DNA of 64,000 bases, from the NCBI GenBank assembly GCA_023548195.1, contig JAJHZJ010000008.1:1019999-1083998 (forward strand), given 5' to 3'. The notes beneath the pieces were generated by a model that had not been told where the DNA came from, did no database searches, and worked only from the letters and a program-made list of their open reading frames with translations. This document shows, piece after piece, positions 22,325 through 34,670 of this stretch. The translations under genes were made by a program, and so were the position numbers. Within the stretch, counting starts at the first letter, position 1, and every line of letters begins with the position of its first letter. Source of the stretch: Bettongia penicillata ogilbyi. Taxonomy: Eukaryota > Chordata > Mammalia > Diprotodontia > Potoroidae.

Positions 22325-22985
22325 TGTTGCCTGGTATTTTGTTTCATGAGAAAAGGATTGGCCTGCATTTCCACACACTCCTAAACCCAACAGTCTTTAG
22401 CTTCCCAGACTTTCTATTACTTGCCACAATCTAGACATTCTCTCTCATGAGAGTAATGCTTACTCTCGCTCAGGAGACAACAGTATATTGGAGCTACTTA
22501 GAGTTCAGGGAAGGACAAAGGACTGGGGAAAGGCTAGCCTTATACACATATAGCTTTGTAAGTGTGCAAGGATACACAGCTCATTGAACTAGATAAGTTG
22601 TTTAAACTGATCCTGCTCAGTCCTTTGACCTACCTGATCACTAGCTATTGTTAACCTCTTTGTTGGACTCTAAATCTTGATGTTCAGTTCCTGACAATGC
22701 TCTCCCAGTCTCCAGACACACTTTGTTGCCTCTGGTCCTTTTCTTGGAACTTCTGTATTCTCACTCACTCACACTGATTCTGCTGATGGTATGGCCTGTC
22801 TCTTGCTTCTGCCCTGGCACTCAGTTTGTATCATAATTAATCTGTATAGCACAACCAGGAATACACCATATATCAACTCATTGATGGCAAGGAAGACTCC
22901 TGACCGTGCCATGTCAGTGTGCCCATATACTGATGGAGTCAGGGGAACAGGACAGCAGTTAGAAAAGTGCAAACTCACTGAAGTC
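22325..22985. other. moderate-GC sequence, not identified
   Basis: Higher complexity than the surroundings, with 95- and 69-codon frames on opposite strands around 22770-23078. These run partly into the microsatellite and are not convincing. It could be part of an LTR or an old LINE. Confidence 0.3.
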
Positions 22986-23007
22986 CTGAGAAAACACTAT
23001 AGTACTG

Positions 23008-23114
23008 GCTGTATAGTATTATATTATGTAGTATTATATATATATATATTTATAATAGTATGTATATATACTATATAAATTGTATTTATATAGTATATAT
23101 AGGGTATATATGTA

Positions 23115-23173
<59 letters not shown>

Positions 23174-23183
23174 TAGTAATATA
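23008..23183. repeat. (TA)n/(TG)n microsatellite
   Basis: TA-rich irregular start, a (TG)10 run near 23112-23132 and a long (TA)n to about 23170. Confidence 0.95.
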
Positions 23184-23189
23184 GTATTG

Positions 23190-24580
23190 AAGGAACCAGA
23201 ATCTCTTGGGGTATGAGGATTTATCAGTTGTCTCTAGTTTCTAGGCTCTTTTAAAAATGAGACTTTTAATATCCAAAAAATTTTACCAAAAAGGAAAAAT
23301 CATCCAGGTAGACTTGCAGCCCTACAAAGAAAATTTTTTCGTAGCACTTCCCTCTCATCCCCAATAAGAATTTGTTTTTTAAGAGAACTAATCTAGGCTT
23401 GTCTGAAATTAAAACTTGCCCTGCTCATGTAGACCTGAATCCTTTCTTTGATGAGACTATTTCCACTTTCCTTGACTCTAACCCTGGACCTATAACTACC
23501 TCCTAACAGTTATTTACCTTGTTCTGTCACCACCTGAACTCATACCTAATTCAACCTCAATGATTCTTGGACAGCCACATCTCTGCCCAGAATTAGCGAC
23601 CCACTTTAGGGCTGTGTCCCCAATATTATTGGGGCAATTATTTGCTATGTTTTAGTTTTCAAGCTATATAACATTACCCTTGTAAGAGGAAATACAAATC
23701 TCAATTTTAACAGCAGTAATTTTTAGTTGGTCGCAGTATCAGTTCTTCTGCACTTGAGTGGAAAGTCATCTCACCAAGTTTCATGGCCAATAAAATCCAA
23801 TTATATTGACAAGTGATAGCTGTCATTTTGTTTGTTTCTTTCTAACAAGTAACATATAGCAAATGTCTCCCTCTTTTCCAGAAAGACTGTGTGTCCCATG
23901 GTTACCACAAAAGTGAACAGTTGCTTTGTTGAACTGAGCATTAAAAGTGATTAAAAGAAAGTAAAAGAACATAGGAAAGATGGAAGTACAAAGTCTTTTT
24001 AAGTTTTTTTCTTCTTTTAAAGTGGACAAAGCTCTCTTCATTTACTGCCTTTTTTGCCTGACTGTGCCCTGTAGAGCAGCAGCATATTGCTAAAAAATGC
24101 TGAGGTTTTATAAATGTTCATGGTGATAAATAATTTCGATGTAATATAAAGGTGGAGCTGACACCAAGGTGATATCTACACTAGAATAATGAACTTGTAA
24201 ATATAAAGGGCTAGCCCTTATATAATAGCTTTGAAAATCAGAGCTTTGTTCTACTTCTGTGGTAGGATTCTTGCTATGGTAACATTAAGGTAAAATATTC
24301 CATATGTTTTGAAAAGTCTTCATTATTCTTTGTCCACTAGTTAAATTCTAATGAAATGTCACCAGGTCTCCATTTTGTTATTTTCCCACATTGATATAAC
24401 ATCCTGCCATCCTATTGTAGCCCTTTTCATTCATAACATATTAATCAAAAGTGTAATTTGAGGTAAAAAATGAAAACATCTACTTTGATTTATATTTTAA
24501 AATCTCCTTAAAATTCTTAAAATTCTTTTTCAAGCATAAGTAATTCAAACTTGATTTTTAAAGACCCTGAGTTGTAAAGA
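23190..24580. other. unique sequence, nothing recognised
   Basis: Ordinary AT-rich intergenic or intronic DNA. No repeat or coding signal that I can name. Confidence 0.45.
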
Positions 24581-24584
24581 TGAT

Positions 24585-24745
24585 AGATTTAGAGTTTGAA
24601 GACATTTCAAAGGTCACCTAAGCCAGTCCTCTCAGTTTACAGATGAGGAAACTGAGCCTCGGGGTGGTTGTTACTTGCCCAGCGGGTTATAGTCTCCAAG
24701 TATCAGAGATAGGGTTTGAACCTAAGTCTTCTTTATTCCATGTAA
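24585..24745 (-). mobile_element. MIR/THER1-type CORE-SINE
   Basis: Inverted signature: ACATTTCAAAGGTCACCTAAGCC, CAGTTTACAGATGAGGAAACTGAG, TTACTTGCCCAGCGGG, TTTGAACCTAAGTC. Confidence 0.85.
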
Positions 24746-24749
24746 AGAA

Positions 24750-26280
24750 TTTTGTCAGCTCTCCAAGCCTGTACATCTGTTTTCAACACCTTGACTCAGT
24801 CACATCTCAGATAGCAAGTATACGCCTCTGGATGAATCCACATTGTCTATTTTCCTGTGGAAATGTTTAGTTGCCTTCTGATTTATTCATTCTCCAAATT
24901 TCATGCTTTTCTTCTGCTACTTTCAGTTGGTCTACCCCAAAGCTCATTTTCATGGTAGCCTTAATAAACAGTTATTCAGATGACTCATAGGTACAGAGAA
25001 AGACATAAAATGGTTTTCAAGCTATTTATTATCATGTGAGGATTATCAGCACCTCTCTCTGACATAGTCAGTAGATATTACAGATAACTGAAACATGACA
25101 AGGTCATGGTACTCTTAACCTATGTTACAGATGTCAAAGATAAAAAGCATATTCCAAAAATACAAGTGAAAATAAGCAAACCTAACAAAAAGAGAAAGAT
25201 CTTCCTAAGAAGGGAACTGCAGCTGCCAAGTATCTTTTACGTTTCTGTAAGAATATGAAATTTTAAATTATGTGCAGGTAAAAGTAGAAGATATTATACC
25301 TCTCACCCACTTTACTGAAACAGGTAAGTGATTGATTGTCTGGTGGCTTGGCTGCTGACAGTTTTTGTTGGCACATTTTGAAGATATGGTTTATTAGGTG
25401 AGCCTTGAGTACATCAATGACATAAACTACATTTCAGATGCATTGAATGGTTTCAAAGCTAATAATTGAATGAGAATTTTTGGAGGAAATTATTAAGTTA
25501 AAATGAAGAGAATTTTTTGAATTCTCATATCTTTACCATCTGTCCTGTTTATCCCATCCTACTTTGGTTAGTAAGCAAATATGTAGAGCATCAATGTAGA
25601 TGTATCCTTTTTATAATAGTCTATCAGATTAATCAGGTTTTTTTATTATAAACATTTGCACTAGTCCATAGTTTTGCCACCCTCATGGATCTCTAGAAAT
25701 TGAATAGGTGAAATTAGGTCTAGTGAGTTGGATTTTGTGTAAAAACAACTGAAAAGGAAAATATATTTGGTTTCAATTTACTAGAAGCATAGGACTAACT
25801 CATTCAGAATATGTTAAGTTCTTTGAATTCATATTATAAATTTGAAAATAATGGCAGTCATTGTAAAAAGCAAGATGTTTAGAAATCCACAATTAAAGAA
25901 GCGAGGAGAGAGACCGGTATAGAAAGCTAGAATTTTGTAGTCAAGTACAATGATTAAAATCTCAGAATCTCTCAAACAGCTCCTTTTTCGAACTATTCTG
26001 TGATAATAAGCATAATCAATAGAAAGTGTACAATTTTTTATAGACTGAAAGTCTTTTATTTGGAGAGATCTTTGGTCTATATTTTTTTTCACAAAAATAC
26101 TGAGACCTTCATAAGGTAACATAAGAAATTAAAGAAATTTGAAATTATTGAAAATTACAGCCAGTTTTCCATAAAAGAAAACAAGATGACTCTAAAGGAT
26201 TTTTAAATTTATTATGTTTTCATTTTGAATTCTTTTTATGTGTTCCTTTTTAATATGTTTTATATGTTCCTTATAATAAG
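24750..26280. other. AT-rich unique sequence
   Basis: Nothing recognised. A 97-codon frame on the minus strand at 25829-26122 has no known motif. Confidence 0.45.
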
Positions 26281-26282
26281 AA

Positions 26283-26543
26283 GGAAATAAGAATTTATTA
26301 AAAGCCTCTTATATGACAGTCTCAGTGCTAAGTGTTGTACAAATATCATCTTGTTTTTATCTTTAAAACTCTAGTAGGTAAATGCTATTATTATCCACAT
26401 TTTACACTTGAAGAAACTGAGGCAGACAGAGGTTACAAGACATGCCCAGGATCATATAGATAGTAAGTTTCTGAGGTCATGGCTGAACTTAAATCTTCCT
26501 GGCTCCACATCCACAGTTCTATCCTCTCTACCATCTAGCTGCT
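26283..26543 (-). mobile_element. MIR-class SINE, full length with tRNA head
   Basis: Complete inverted order: AATTTATTAAAAGCCTCTTATATG, TTATTATCCACATTTTACACTTGAAG, AACTGAGGCAGACAGAGGTT, CATGCCCAGGATCATATAG, ATCTTCCTGGCTCC, and the head ACCATCTAGCTGC. Confidence 0.9.
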
Positions 26544-26819
26544 TTTTGTAGTTATAGTAAGAGATTACTATTAATTTAATATTAATTGTAAAGATTTTGA
26601 GGAAAGATAGAAAATGAATATTTATACTTCTGTGGCATTTTTCATGTTTTCTTCATCCTGAAATAGGAGAATTATAACATCTTAAGGGCTATTAGAGATC
26701 ATCTAGCCCAAAATACCTGCCAAGTATATGCGTAGAACAAAGATACTAATGTCAAACTGAAAAAATAATTCTAAAAGTTCCACCCCACACATATACAATC
26801 ACAGAAGTGCTTGTCAGCA

Positions 26820-28355
26820 GACTTTTATTAAGCACCAATTAATTTCTAGGAGAGGTGCTCAATACAATATGCAAATTTTTAAAAAATCTCTCCTTTAAAG
26901 AATTAAATTCTAATGGAAGAAACAAAAACACACATATAACTATAGGCAGAATAAATATGAAGAGAATTAATGCAAATGAATCCAGAGTAGTTATATACAA
27001 TGTAGTTTGGGAAGGAAGACAATAGTGATTATCAGAAAAGTCTTCCTATAGAAGTTGATCCTTGAGCTGTGCCTTACAACAAGAGTTGGGTTCTTTGAGG
27101 GGATAAAGAAAGTATGCATTTCATCTTGTAGGATAACCTATTGTTATTGTGGTAGTGTTCGTCCTTCATTTTTGAAGAAGACCATGACATCAGAGAAATG
27201 ATGACATGACTTCCACTGGACTTTATTTTGAATGAGGGAGGGCTGTGCTGGTCACCAGCCTCACTTCTCCTCCAGAGCCATCTGGATCCAGTGACAAGAT
27301 AACCAGTACAAAGACAAAGTGCCCTTTGTGGAGAACAGTGGGAAAGCATAGAGCTGCTGTTTTAAAGAGTGTGTGAAAGGTACTAATGCAAAATGAGACT
27401 AGAATGATGGATTAGGGTCAGGCTGTGAAGGATATTAACAACTAAACAGAAGGGTTTGTATTTTATTGCACTTAATGAGTCATGGAGTTCTTTGAGTGCC
27501 ATTGTTAAATATGCATTTAAGGAAACTCACTTTGGCATCTGTCTGGAGGGTGGACAAGAATAAAGTAAGACATAAGGCAAGGAGAAGTAATAGGAAGCTG
27601 TTGTAATAATCCACATGAGAAATGATGAGTTCTGAACTAAAATGATGATTATGTGGAGAGACAGAAGGAATCTGATGCTTGCAATGTTGTGTAGGTGGAA
27701 ATGCTAAGATTTGGGAAGCAATACCAAGATTATGAACCTAAAAGACAGACAGTAGGGTGATACCTTCACTAATGACATGGAAGTTTGGAAATGGGGTGAG
27801 TTTGCAGAAAAGAATAATGAGTACAGCTTTGGATTTGTTGAGTTTGAGGTAGCCAAAAAGGAGTTGGTGATGCAGGACTGAATTGCAGGGGAGAAACTGG
27901 TGCTATATTTATGAATCTGTGAGTTACTTTCAGTTATGGGGATTAAGCCTGGGAACTGATAACTTTATAGAGAGGTAGGAAGATACAGATACAGAGATAG
28001 ACAGACAAGAGACAGAGAGAATAGTACCTAGAAAAGAACCTTGGGGAACACCCTCAAAGATACAATGTGGACAACACTTGAAGGTGGAGCACACACAAGA
28101 AAAAATAAATCAGAAGAGAGTAGTGTCATGAAAACAAAGGAGAGGGTATCCAGAAGTAAGAGTGGCCAACAAGGACAAATGTAGGAAATAGGTCAAGAGG
28201 GAGGAAGACAGAAAAACAGTCTGATTTGACAATTGAAAGATCATTGATAACTTTGGACAGAGCAGCTTCAACTGAGTGATAAGGTTAGAAGACAGAATGC
28301 AAAGGACTAAGGAGAGAGAAAAAATGTGACAGCATTATTACATAATTTCTTCTTC
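26820..28355 (-). mobile_element. L2 LINE, 1.5 kb from 3' end into the reverse transcriptase region, split by a SINE
   Basis: On the minus strand it runs from the RT core to the 3' end. Plus-strand words include ACTTTTATTAAGCACCAATT (3' end), AGGAAGCTGTTGTAATAATCCACATG (reverse of the RLDYCN-type motif region), TTTGTTGAGTTTGAGGTAGCC and ACCTTGGGGAACACCC (reverse of the GVPQGS region). Stops and indels are frequent. A truncated SINE interrupts it at 27139-27297. Confidence 0.8.
27132..27304 (-). mobile_element. 5'-truncated WSINE1-like SINE inserted in L2, with target duplication
   Basis: Only the 3' half of the SINE type seen at 17940 and 44672 is present (27139-27297). The 7-mer GATAACC flanks it on both sides (27132-27138 and 27298-27304). 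The 3' end in the minus direction is an AC/AAT-rich simple tail. Truncation plus target duplication indicates target-primed reverse transcription. Confidence 0.8.
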
Positions 28356-28684
28356 TATAGTAGTTCCAATATTTGGCAGATCATCTTTCTAGTCCTGACT
28401 AGACCAAAATTACATTATCGGAACCTTCATAGCATCTTCACGATCATACCAACGAACTAGATTAATTTTCCTCTCAACTCCACGGGTAAAGACTATTTCA
28501 CTAAGACGTCACACTTTGAATGTGATGAAAGGTTCTGTAACTATATGGAAAACAGTTACACATTGCCAAATCTTTTATACTAGTTTTCTACCAAGTCTTT
28601 TCTGATTCCTTAAAGCCACTCACATGTCCTTGCTGTTCCTATAATATCGATATTGCCTTATCTAATTCCAATAATGATCTAATC

Positions 28685-28985
28685 TAAACATGTTGGGGTC
28701 ATTTTTGACTCTGAAAACTCCTCACTTTCAATTAGTCAGTAAATCTTTCTGGCTAATCCTTCATTAGCATCCATTCTTTCTTTTCCATCCATCCCCACTG
28801 CCATCATCCTGTGTCAATTCTCTATCAATTAAGGTCTAGACTATTCTATTAACCTTCTAACCCTACCTAAAATCCCTAGTTTAATCTTTCTAAAGTACCA
28901 TTTGATTATTTAACTTCCCTGCTCAAAGACCTAAAATGGTTTCACATTGTTCCCTGAATTAAAATTGATTTAGTCTGCTAAAATA
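28685..28985 (+). mobile_element. L2 LINE fragment
   Basis: TGTTGGGGTCATTTTTGACTC, CCATCCCCACTGCCATCATCC, AATTAAGGTCTAGACTATTC, TCTTTCTAAAGTACCATTTGATT and CTAAAATGGTTTC follow the ORF2 C-terminal coding order of L2. Confidence 0.8.
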
Positions 28986-28989
28986 GTTT

Positions 28990-31780
28990 GGGGAAGAGTT
29001 GATGAAGGCCTGATATTAGGTTGATGATCGTGTAGTTGAATGTAGTACATTAGATGCTGGATATACTGGGACAATGGAATTGACAGAATGTCAATTTAAA
29101 AGCCAGCTGCGTTATGGACCTAGTGCCTGACTCTTATTGAGTGATTATAGCATCTTCACCCTAGAATTTAAATACTAATACCCAAGGCCATTTTGGGGGT
29201 AATGCCAAGCTCTCTATGATACTCAGACAGCTGGTTACTTCTATCATCTCTCTCTCTTTTTCTTTTGTAGATAGCAATATTCCTTTCATTAGAATAAGGG
29301 TATATTAAAAATGTGTGTTTGTGTTTGTGAATTTCACCAAGTACATCCTGAGAAAATTCCATCCTCTTTTTGCTTCTACAAGTAGGTAAAATATTTTGCT
29401 ACTCTCAATGTTCACTTCCCTCCTGGGAACTTTGGTGGCTCACTCCCTCTCAGTGGTGTTTCTCTTCCATTTTGTCTTGGCACTGGTCCCAACCATCACT
29501 TTGGGATCCTTCTCTTCCCATCCTGTCATGTGTCACACCCACCCAACCTTTGGTCCTGCTTCTCTGTTCTGCATATGCCACTACATTCCTGAACCATACT
29601 TTCACCCATCTCAACATTGTTTCTACTCAAGGAGCATCACTATTTTAGCATTGTCATGGGAAAGCAGGTACAAAGGTAAAAGAAAGTGCCTTCCATGTCA
29701 GTGGCCACTTTTTCTACTCCATCTCTTTCTGTTCTTCAGAATCCTCCATCAGCGTATTTGGTAGTTTGGTACATCTTTCCTATCATCCCTCAAGGCAATA
29801 TCCTCCTTCTGCCTGAGGAATTCAGAGAAATGTAAAAAAGAAAAAAAGACATGTGAAGTGATGCAGTACAAAGAAGGAAAAAAAATCAAGGGAACATTGT
29901 ACCCAATGATTATTATAATATTGACAGTAACAAAAAGATCAGTCAATTCTGAGGATCTATAAAAACACTCCAGATCCTAGAGAACTGATAAAGAGGTAAG
30001 CCTTCCTTCTTTCAATGAAGAGGCAGAATCACAACTATACAATTTCTTACACATATTCACCTTGGGTCACTGTCAGGTGGGTTTAAATAACATTTCCTCC
30101 CCTTTGTGATAAATAAGTATTCTATGGTGGTAATGTGAAGTGGGTGACAATGATTAAGTAGAAATAATTATCACACAAAAACAAAGGGCAATGAATAATA
30201 CTTTTTTATTGAAAAAAGAAGAAAACACAAAACTTGAAATATATTTCAAAGTAAAAGAACATATGACTATTTTGAAGCCATTTTTTGGGGGGGGAATCTA
30301 CTTGTAGACCAGAAGAGATCACTTTGGAAAGGCAGAGCAATACCAGTTATTCTCCTCTCACCATAACAGGTTTTTCTAAAGGAGTTATTGGAAATTCTCC
30401 AACCTTGGACTGGTTTGGTAAATCACAACAAATATATCTTAGTTTTATTATAACTTAAATCTTTATAATTATGACTTGTTGGACATTTACAAGTATTCTC
30501 TAAATCTATATATGTGCATCCATATTATCCCCTCTGATAAATATATTGATGTCTGTATATATGTATGGGAGAGGAAGCTAGAATTATCTTTCAATGAACA
30601 TATTACTAAAATACAGAATCACAGAAGTTTAGTGAAAGATTTATATTACTATGGAATATTTTTGTGAGAATGCTAACATGACATCTCTTATAATTTCCAG
30701 TAAGGCAGTCCTTCCAGGAGAATCTTTTCTTATCTTTTGGCTCCCATGAGGATTTGTTTGAATGTCCAAAAGTCAGAAGATGAGAATTAGAATAATTTAT
30801 CCTTTACTATGTTCATTCCTCTCCTTTCTTAAACTGGTATTTTAGGGAATATAAGAAAAAGAAAGCCTAGATAGGAAATTTTTTGGAATCAGGGTATTCC
30901 CTCCAAATTCACCAGAAAGCAAATTTATAAGCACTTTTAGTGACATATCTTCCTTTAGTCTGTTATTATTTCATTTAATAAATATTTATTAAATACCATC
31001 CTGTTTTCTTAATTTCAAAGTCGAAAATTCATGCTTTACATTCCTTACAAATCTATTGTAAATCAAAAAGGTGATAAAAATGCATGTAATTGAGCATTTG
31101 TTTTTTAACTATAATTAGTAAAAATCAGACTAAATTGGTTATATAAAATGTAAATAGAAGAGATCCTCAGAAACAGAAAACTCTTCATAGCAAATTTATA
31201 GAACAATGTTTAATGTGAGCTGATACTTAGTTCTTCCTAGTAACATGTTTTGATGCTTTTTGATCACAGTAATAATACACTTTGAAACATTGCTCTGTGG
31301 GATGTAGTTAAAGCTTATTTGAGCTTTGGAAACTACTGGCACTTTCCTGGGGGAAAATATCAGAACATTTTTATTTTTATCTCACTCACTCCAGAAGACT
31401 TCACGGAGAATAGTATCCACCAGTGATGTAGGGCAACTGCTGTCACAAATATTACTTGAAAAGACATAGGATAAATAGTCAACACACTGTAAAGGGACAT
31501 GGTAAATAAGATGATGCAGTCTTAAATGCTCAAGGCTTCCAGAAAGTTTATGCAAATCATGCAGTTAATAGATCTTGTCATTAACCTTTGGAGAAAATAT
31601 AACAAAGTAACAGGCAAAGGAAAATATCCACATTGCCTTTTTTTTCCATAAAAGTGGCACTGCTTAGGCATTACGTTATTCACGTGTATGTATGTATATG
31701 GATGCACAGAAAACAGTTTCTTACTTTTTAAAGAATTCGAGTTTTTCTTTCGTTATGTTTAGAAGGAAAGACTATAGTTA
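28990..31780. other. unique sequence with one moderate-GC patch
   Basis: 29395-29760 is less AT-rich and has overlapping 92- and 122-codon frames rich in Leu, Phe and His. They match no family I know and may be an old retroelement. Elsewhere AT-rich with nothing recognised. Confidence 0.4.
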
Positions 31781-31784
31781 AGTG

Positions 31785-31985
31785 AAAGGGATCTCAGAGA
31801 TCATCAAAACTAAATAGTAAATTGCTACTATTTTTTTTACAATGTTGTTCCTTTTTCAGTCTTTATTCAGATGCTTCTAAAGATGCAAAATATACCACCT
31901 CCCAAAGCAGCCCATTCCATTTTGGTAGAGCTTGGAGGAAATTATTCTTTCTATCAAGCAAAAATTTTCTTTCTGAAACTTTCAT
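31785..31985 (-). mobile_element. L3/CR1 LINE 3' part
   Basis: AGGGATCTCAGAGATCATC, CCTCCCAAAGCAGCCCATTCCATTTTGG and AAGCAAAAATTTTCTTTCTGAAACTTTC match the inverted CR1/L3 3' end also seen at 56025. Confidence 0.7.
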
Positions 31986-31995
31986 GTGCTATCCT

Positions 31996-32250
31996 TATGT
32001 CATTTGTTGTCAGTCAGTTCTGTCTGACACTTTGTGACCTATCTGTGATTTTCTTGGCAAAGATATTGAAGTGGTTTGTCATTTCCTTCTCCAGCTCACT
32101 TTACAGATGTGGAAACTGAGGGAAATAGGATTAAGTAACTTGCCAAGGTTACATAGTAAGTGTCTGAGGTCAGATTTAAACTCAGACTTTCCTGAATCCA
32201 AGTCTAGCACTCTCTCAATTGTGCCACCTGCCTGCCCCCCTTCCCAAAAT
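31996..32250 (-). mobile_element. Mar1-like SINE with RTE-type tail, full length
   Basis: Plus-strand reading gives tail CAGTTCTGTCTGACACTTTGTGACC (reverse of a TCAGACACAACTGA-type RTE tail), then GGCAAAGATATTGAAGTGG, TCCTTCTCCAGCTCAC, GATGTGGAAACTGAGG, GTCAGATTTAAACTCAGAC and head GTGCCACCTGCCTGCCC. It may form one unit with the 5S-like sequence that follows. Confidence 0.85.
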
Positions 32251-32257
32251 AGAAATT

Positions 32258-32365
32258 AAGCCTACAGCACTACATATTCCCAGGCAGTCTCCCACCCAAG
32301 TAATAACCAACCCCCATCCTGTTTATCTTCTAAGATCAGAAGAGATCAGCTTGCCTCCAAGAAAA
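32258..32365 (-). pseudogene. 5S rRNA-like sequence
   Basis: The plus strand reads AAGCCTACAGCAC, ATTCCCAGGCAGTCTCCCACCCAAGTA, TAACCA, ATCCTG, TTCTAAGATCAGA and AGAGATC. This is the reverse complement of vertebrate 5S rRNA from its 3' end to about nucleotide 15. It is diverged (many CpG-type changes) and lacks the 5' end. It sits about 20 nt upstream, in the minus direction, of the SINE head at 32240. The possible duplicated word TATGTCAT/TATCTCAT (31996, 32369) would enclose both. It is not a functional gene: the internal control region is mutated. Confidence 0.85.
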
Positions 32366-32379
32366 TAATATCTCATCCA

Positions 32380-33355
32380 AATTCACCTTGATAATACTAC
32401 AAATAATTGATGAAAATTATCATATCCCCTTCTCATCCTCATATCAAACACAGGAACAATAGTTATATCTCAGCAAGTGTGAGAGTCAGGAAAGATCAAG
32501 AAAATATTTTCATTGAATTTATCCTAAAATGTTTAGGACTTGAAACCTAGAGGGTGAAACCTTGGTATGTGACACACTTGAAAATGCTGCCCTTAATTCT
32601 TCCCTACATTCAGAATATCACATTTTAGTATTTTAAAAAATAGATAAAAAGCAAAATTTTCATGATATGGTTTGTTGAACCTGAAGGATCTAATGAGCAC
32701 AGACCAGAAAATATCCAGAACAGCTTGTCATTCCCTGGTCTTCCCATATTCTTGAATCTGTAATGTGTCTTTTACAATTTTATGCCAGTTTCTGTGATGA
32801 AAGACCCATTCTCTAACATGTGAAAATATGCAGTACTATTAACATGCAAGTATATTAACATTTACTATTAACAGTTTTGATAGTATGTGCAGAGAAACTC
32901 ATACACAGAAAGTCAATAGCTCAGGTTAACTTTCATTTTTTTATGTATTTCTTTATCATATAAACATTCTAGAATGGTCCTGGCAGTAGACTGCATGTCT
33001 ATCACTCTAGACCTAATTTAACAAACTTCAGTGAGTCTTACTAGCAAAAGTTTGATTGGTGATATAGGTCTACATCATGAAACTCACAAACTCATGAAAC
33101 CATTTAATAAACTCATGAACTCATTTACTAAATGGAACTTATGAAATTGTTTACTAAAACATGGAGCAATGTGAATTTCATCAGTGAAGGTAGTACCCCA
33201 TTAGGGGAATCATTAATGCTAGAAATAAATAATGTACAACTTCCAACATCCCTACATAAACACCCTGAGTATATAGTACTAAACATTTTTGTGATGTAAG
33301 ATTATCAATAATTTTATGTATGTTTCTGAAATGAAGGACTTTTTTGAAGTGGGGG
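32380..33355. other. unique sequence
   Basis: Nothing recognised. A G8 run occurs at 33351-33358 next to the following SINE. Confidence 0.45.
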
Positions 33356-33361
33356 GGGAAT

Positions 33362-33525
33362 CTGGACTGGTTATGTGACCATGGACAAGCCACTTAACCC
33401 TTTTTGCCTCAGTTTCTTCATGTGTAAAATGAGTTAGAAAAGGAAATGGTAAACTACTCCAATATCTTTACAAAGAAAACCCCAAATGGGTTCGTGAAGT
33501 GTCAGACACAATTGAATGAACTGAT
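33362..33525 (+). mobile_element. Mar1-like SINE, 5' truncated, with RTE-type tail
   Basis: GTTATGTGACCATGGACAAGCCACTTAACCC, GCCTCAGTTTCTTCATGTGTAAAATG, AGGAAATGGTAAACTACTCC, AGAAAACCCCAAATGGG, then GTGTCAGACACAATTGAATG. The last word is the RTE-like 3' tail. Confidence 0.85.
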
Positions 33526-34454
33526 CAAATCACTATATTTTTCAACTGGTTATAAATTTGAAAACCCATGTTACTGCAAATTTTCTTTCTGAATTCAATG
33601 TTTTGACTTTCTATTTTAATATCATTTAACAGGTTTTCTTATAAAGATTTTTATTTTATTTTCACTTTTCAACATTCACTTCTCCAAAATTTTGAATTTC
33701 AAATTTTCTCCCCATCTCCACTCTCCTGCCAACCCAGGACATCATATACTCTGATTACCCTTTCCTCCAATCCACCCCCCCTTCTACCACTCTCCACCCC
33801 TGCTTTATCTCTTTCCCTTCTATTTTCCTGTAGAGAAAGATAGATTTCTATATCCCATTGCTTATATATCTTATTTCCTAGTTGCATGTAAAAATGCTTT
33901 TTAACATATATTTTTAAACCTTTGAGTTCCATAATCTCTGCCTTACCCCCTACTCATTCACCCTCATTGAGAAGGCAAGCAATTCTGTAAAGGTTATACA
34001 TGTGTAGTCATGCAAAACACTTCCATAATAGTCATGTTGTGAAAGACTAACTGTATATCCCTCTATCCTATCCCACCCTCCATTTATTCAATTCTCTTTT
34101 GAACTATCCCTCTATCAAAGTGATTACCCCTTCTCCCAATCTGCCATCCCTTCTACTATCCCCCATCCCCTTCCCCTCTGCTTTCCTATAGGGGAAGATA
34201 ATCTTCTATACCCTATTAGGTGTACATTTTATTCCCTGCTGAAACCAAATCCAATGAAAGGAAGGCTAACTTATTCCCTCTCATCTTCCCCTTCCTCCCC
34301 TCCATTGTAAAAGTTCTTTTTTGCCTCTTTTACATGAGATGATTTATTTCATTCTACCTCTCCATTTCTGTTTCTGCTAGTACATCCCTCTCAACACTTA
34401 ATATTCTTTTCTAGATATCATCCCTTCATATTCAGCTCACCCTGTGTGCTCTCT

Positions 34455-34548
34455 CATATATATTTATATATATACATATAAAAATATATATGCATATATA
34501 TGTGTGTATGAATGTATGTATGTATACACACACATGAACACATATATT
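34455..34548. repeat. (TA)n/(TG)n/(TATG)n microsatellite in the HAL1-like 3' UTR
   Basis: Alternating TA, TATG and CA units expanded within the element's 3' UTR. Confidence 0.9.
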
Positions 34549-34670
34549 CCTTCTAACTATCCTAATACTGAAAAAGATCTCCTGAGTTGCAGATAGCATC
34601 TTCCCATGTAGGAATGTAAACAATTCAACTTTAGTAAGTCCCTTATACTTTCTCTTTCTTGTTAACCTTT

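Noticed and set aside
29370..29764. 92- and 122-codon overlapping plus-strand frames
   Set aside because: No recognised homology, two frames open at once in a moderate-GC patch, and no splice or start context. Probably chance or an old retroelement.
32071..32259. 62-codon frame overlapping the Mar1-like SINE
   Set aside because: The peptide is the SINE itself in an arbitrary frame.
34455..34548. (TATG)n array considered as a CRISPR-like or satellite array
   Set aside because: Unit size and irregularity are those of a microsatellite in a LINE 3' UTR. There are no spacers.
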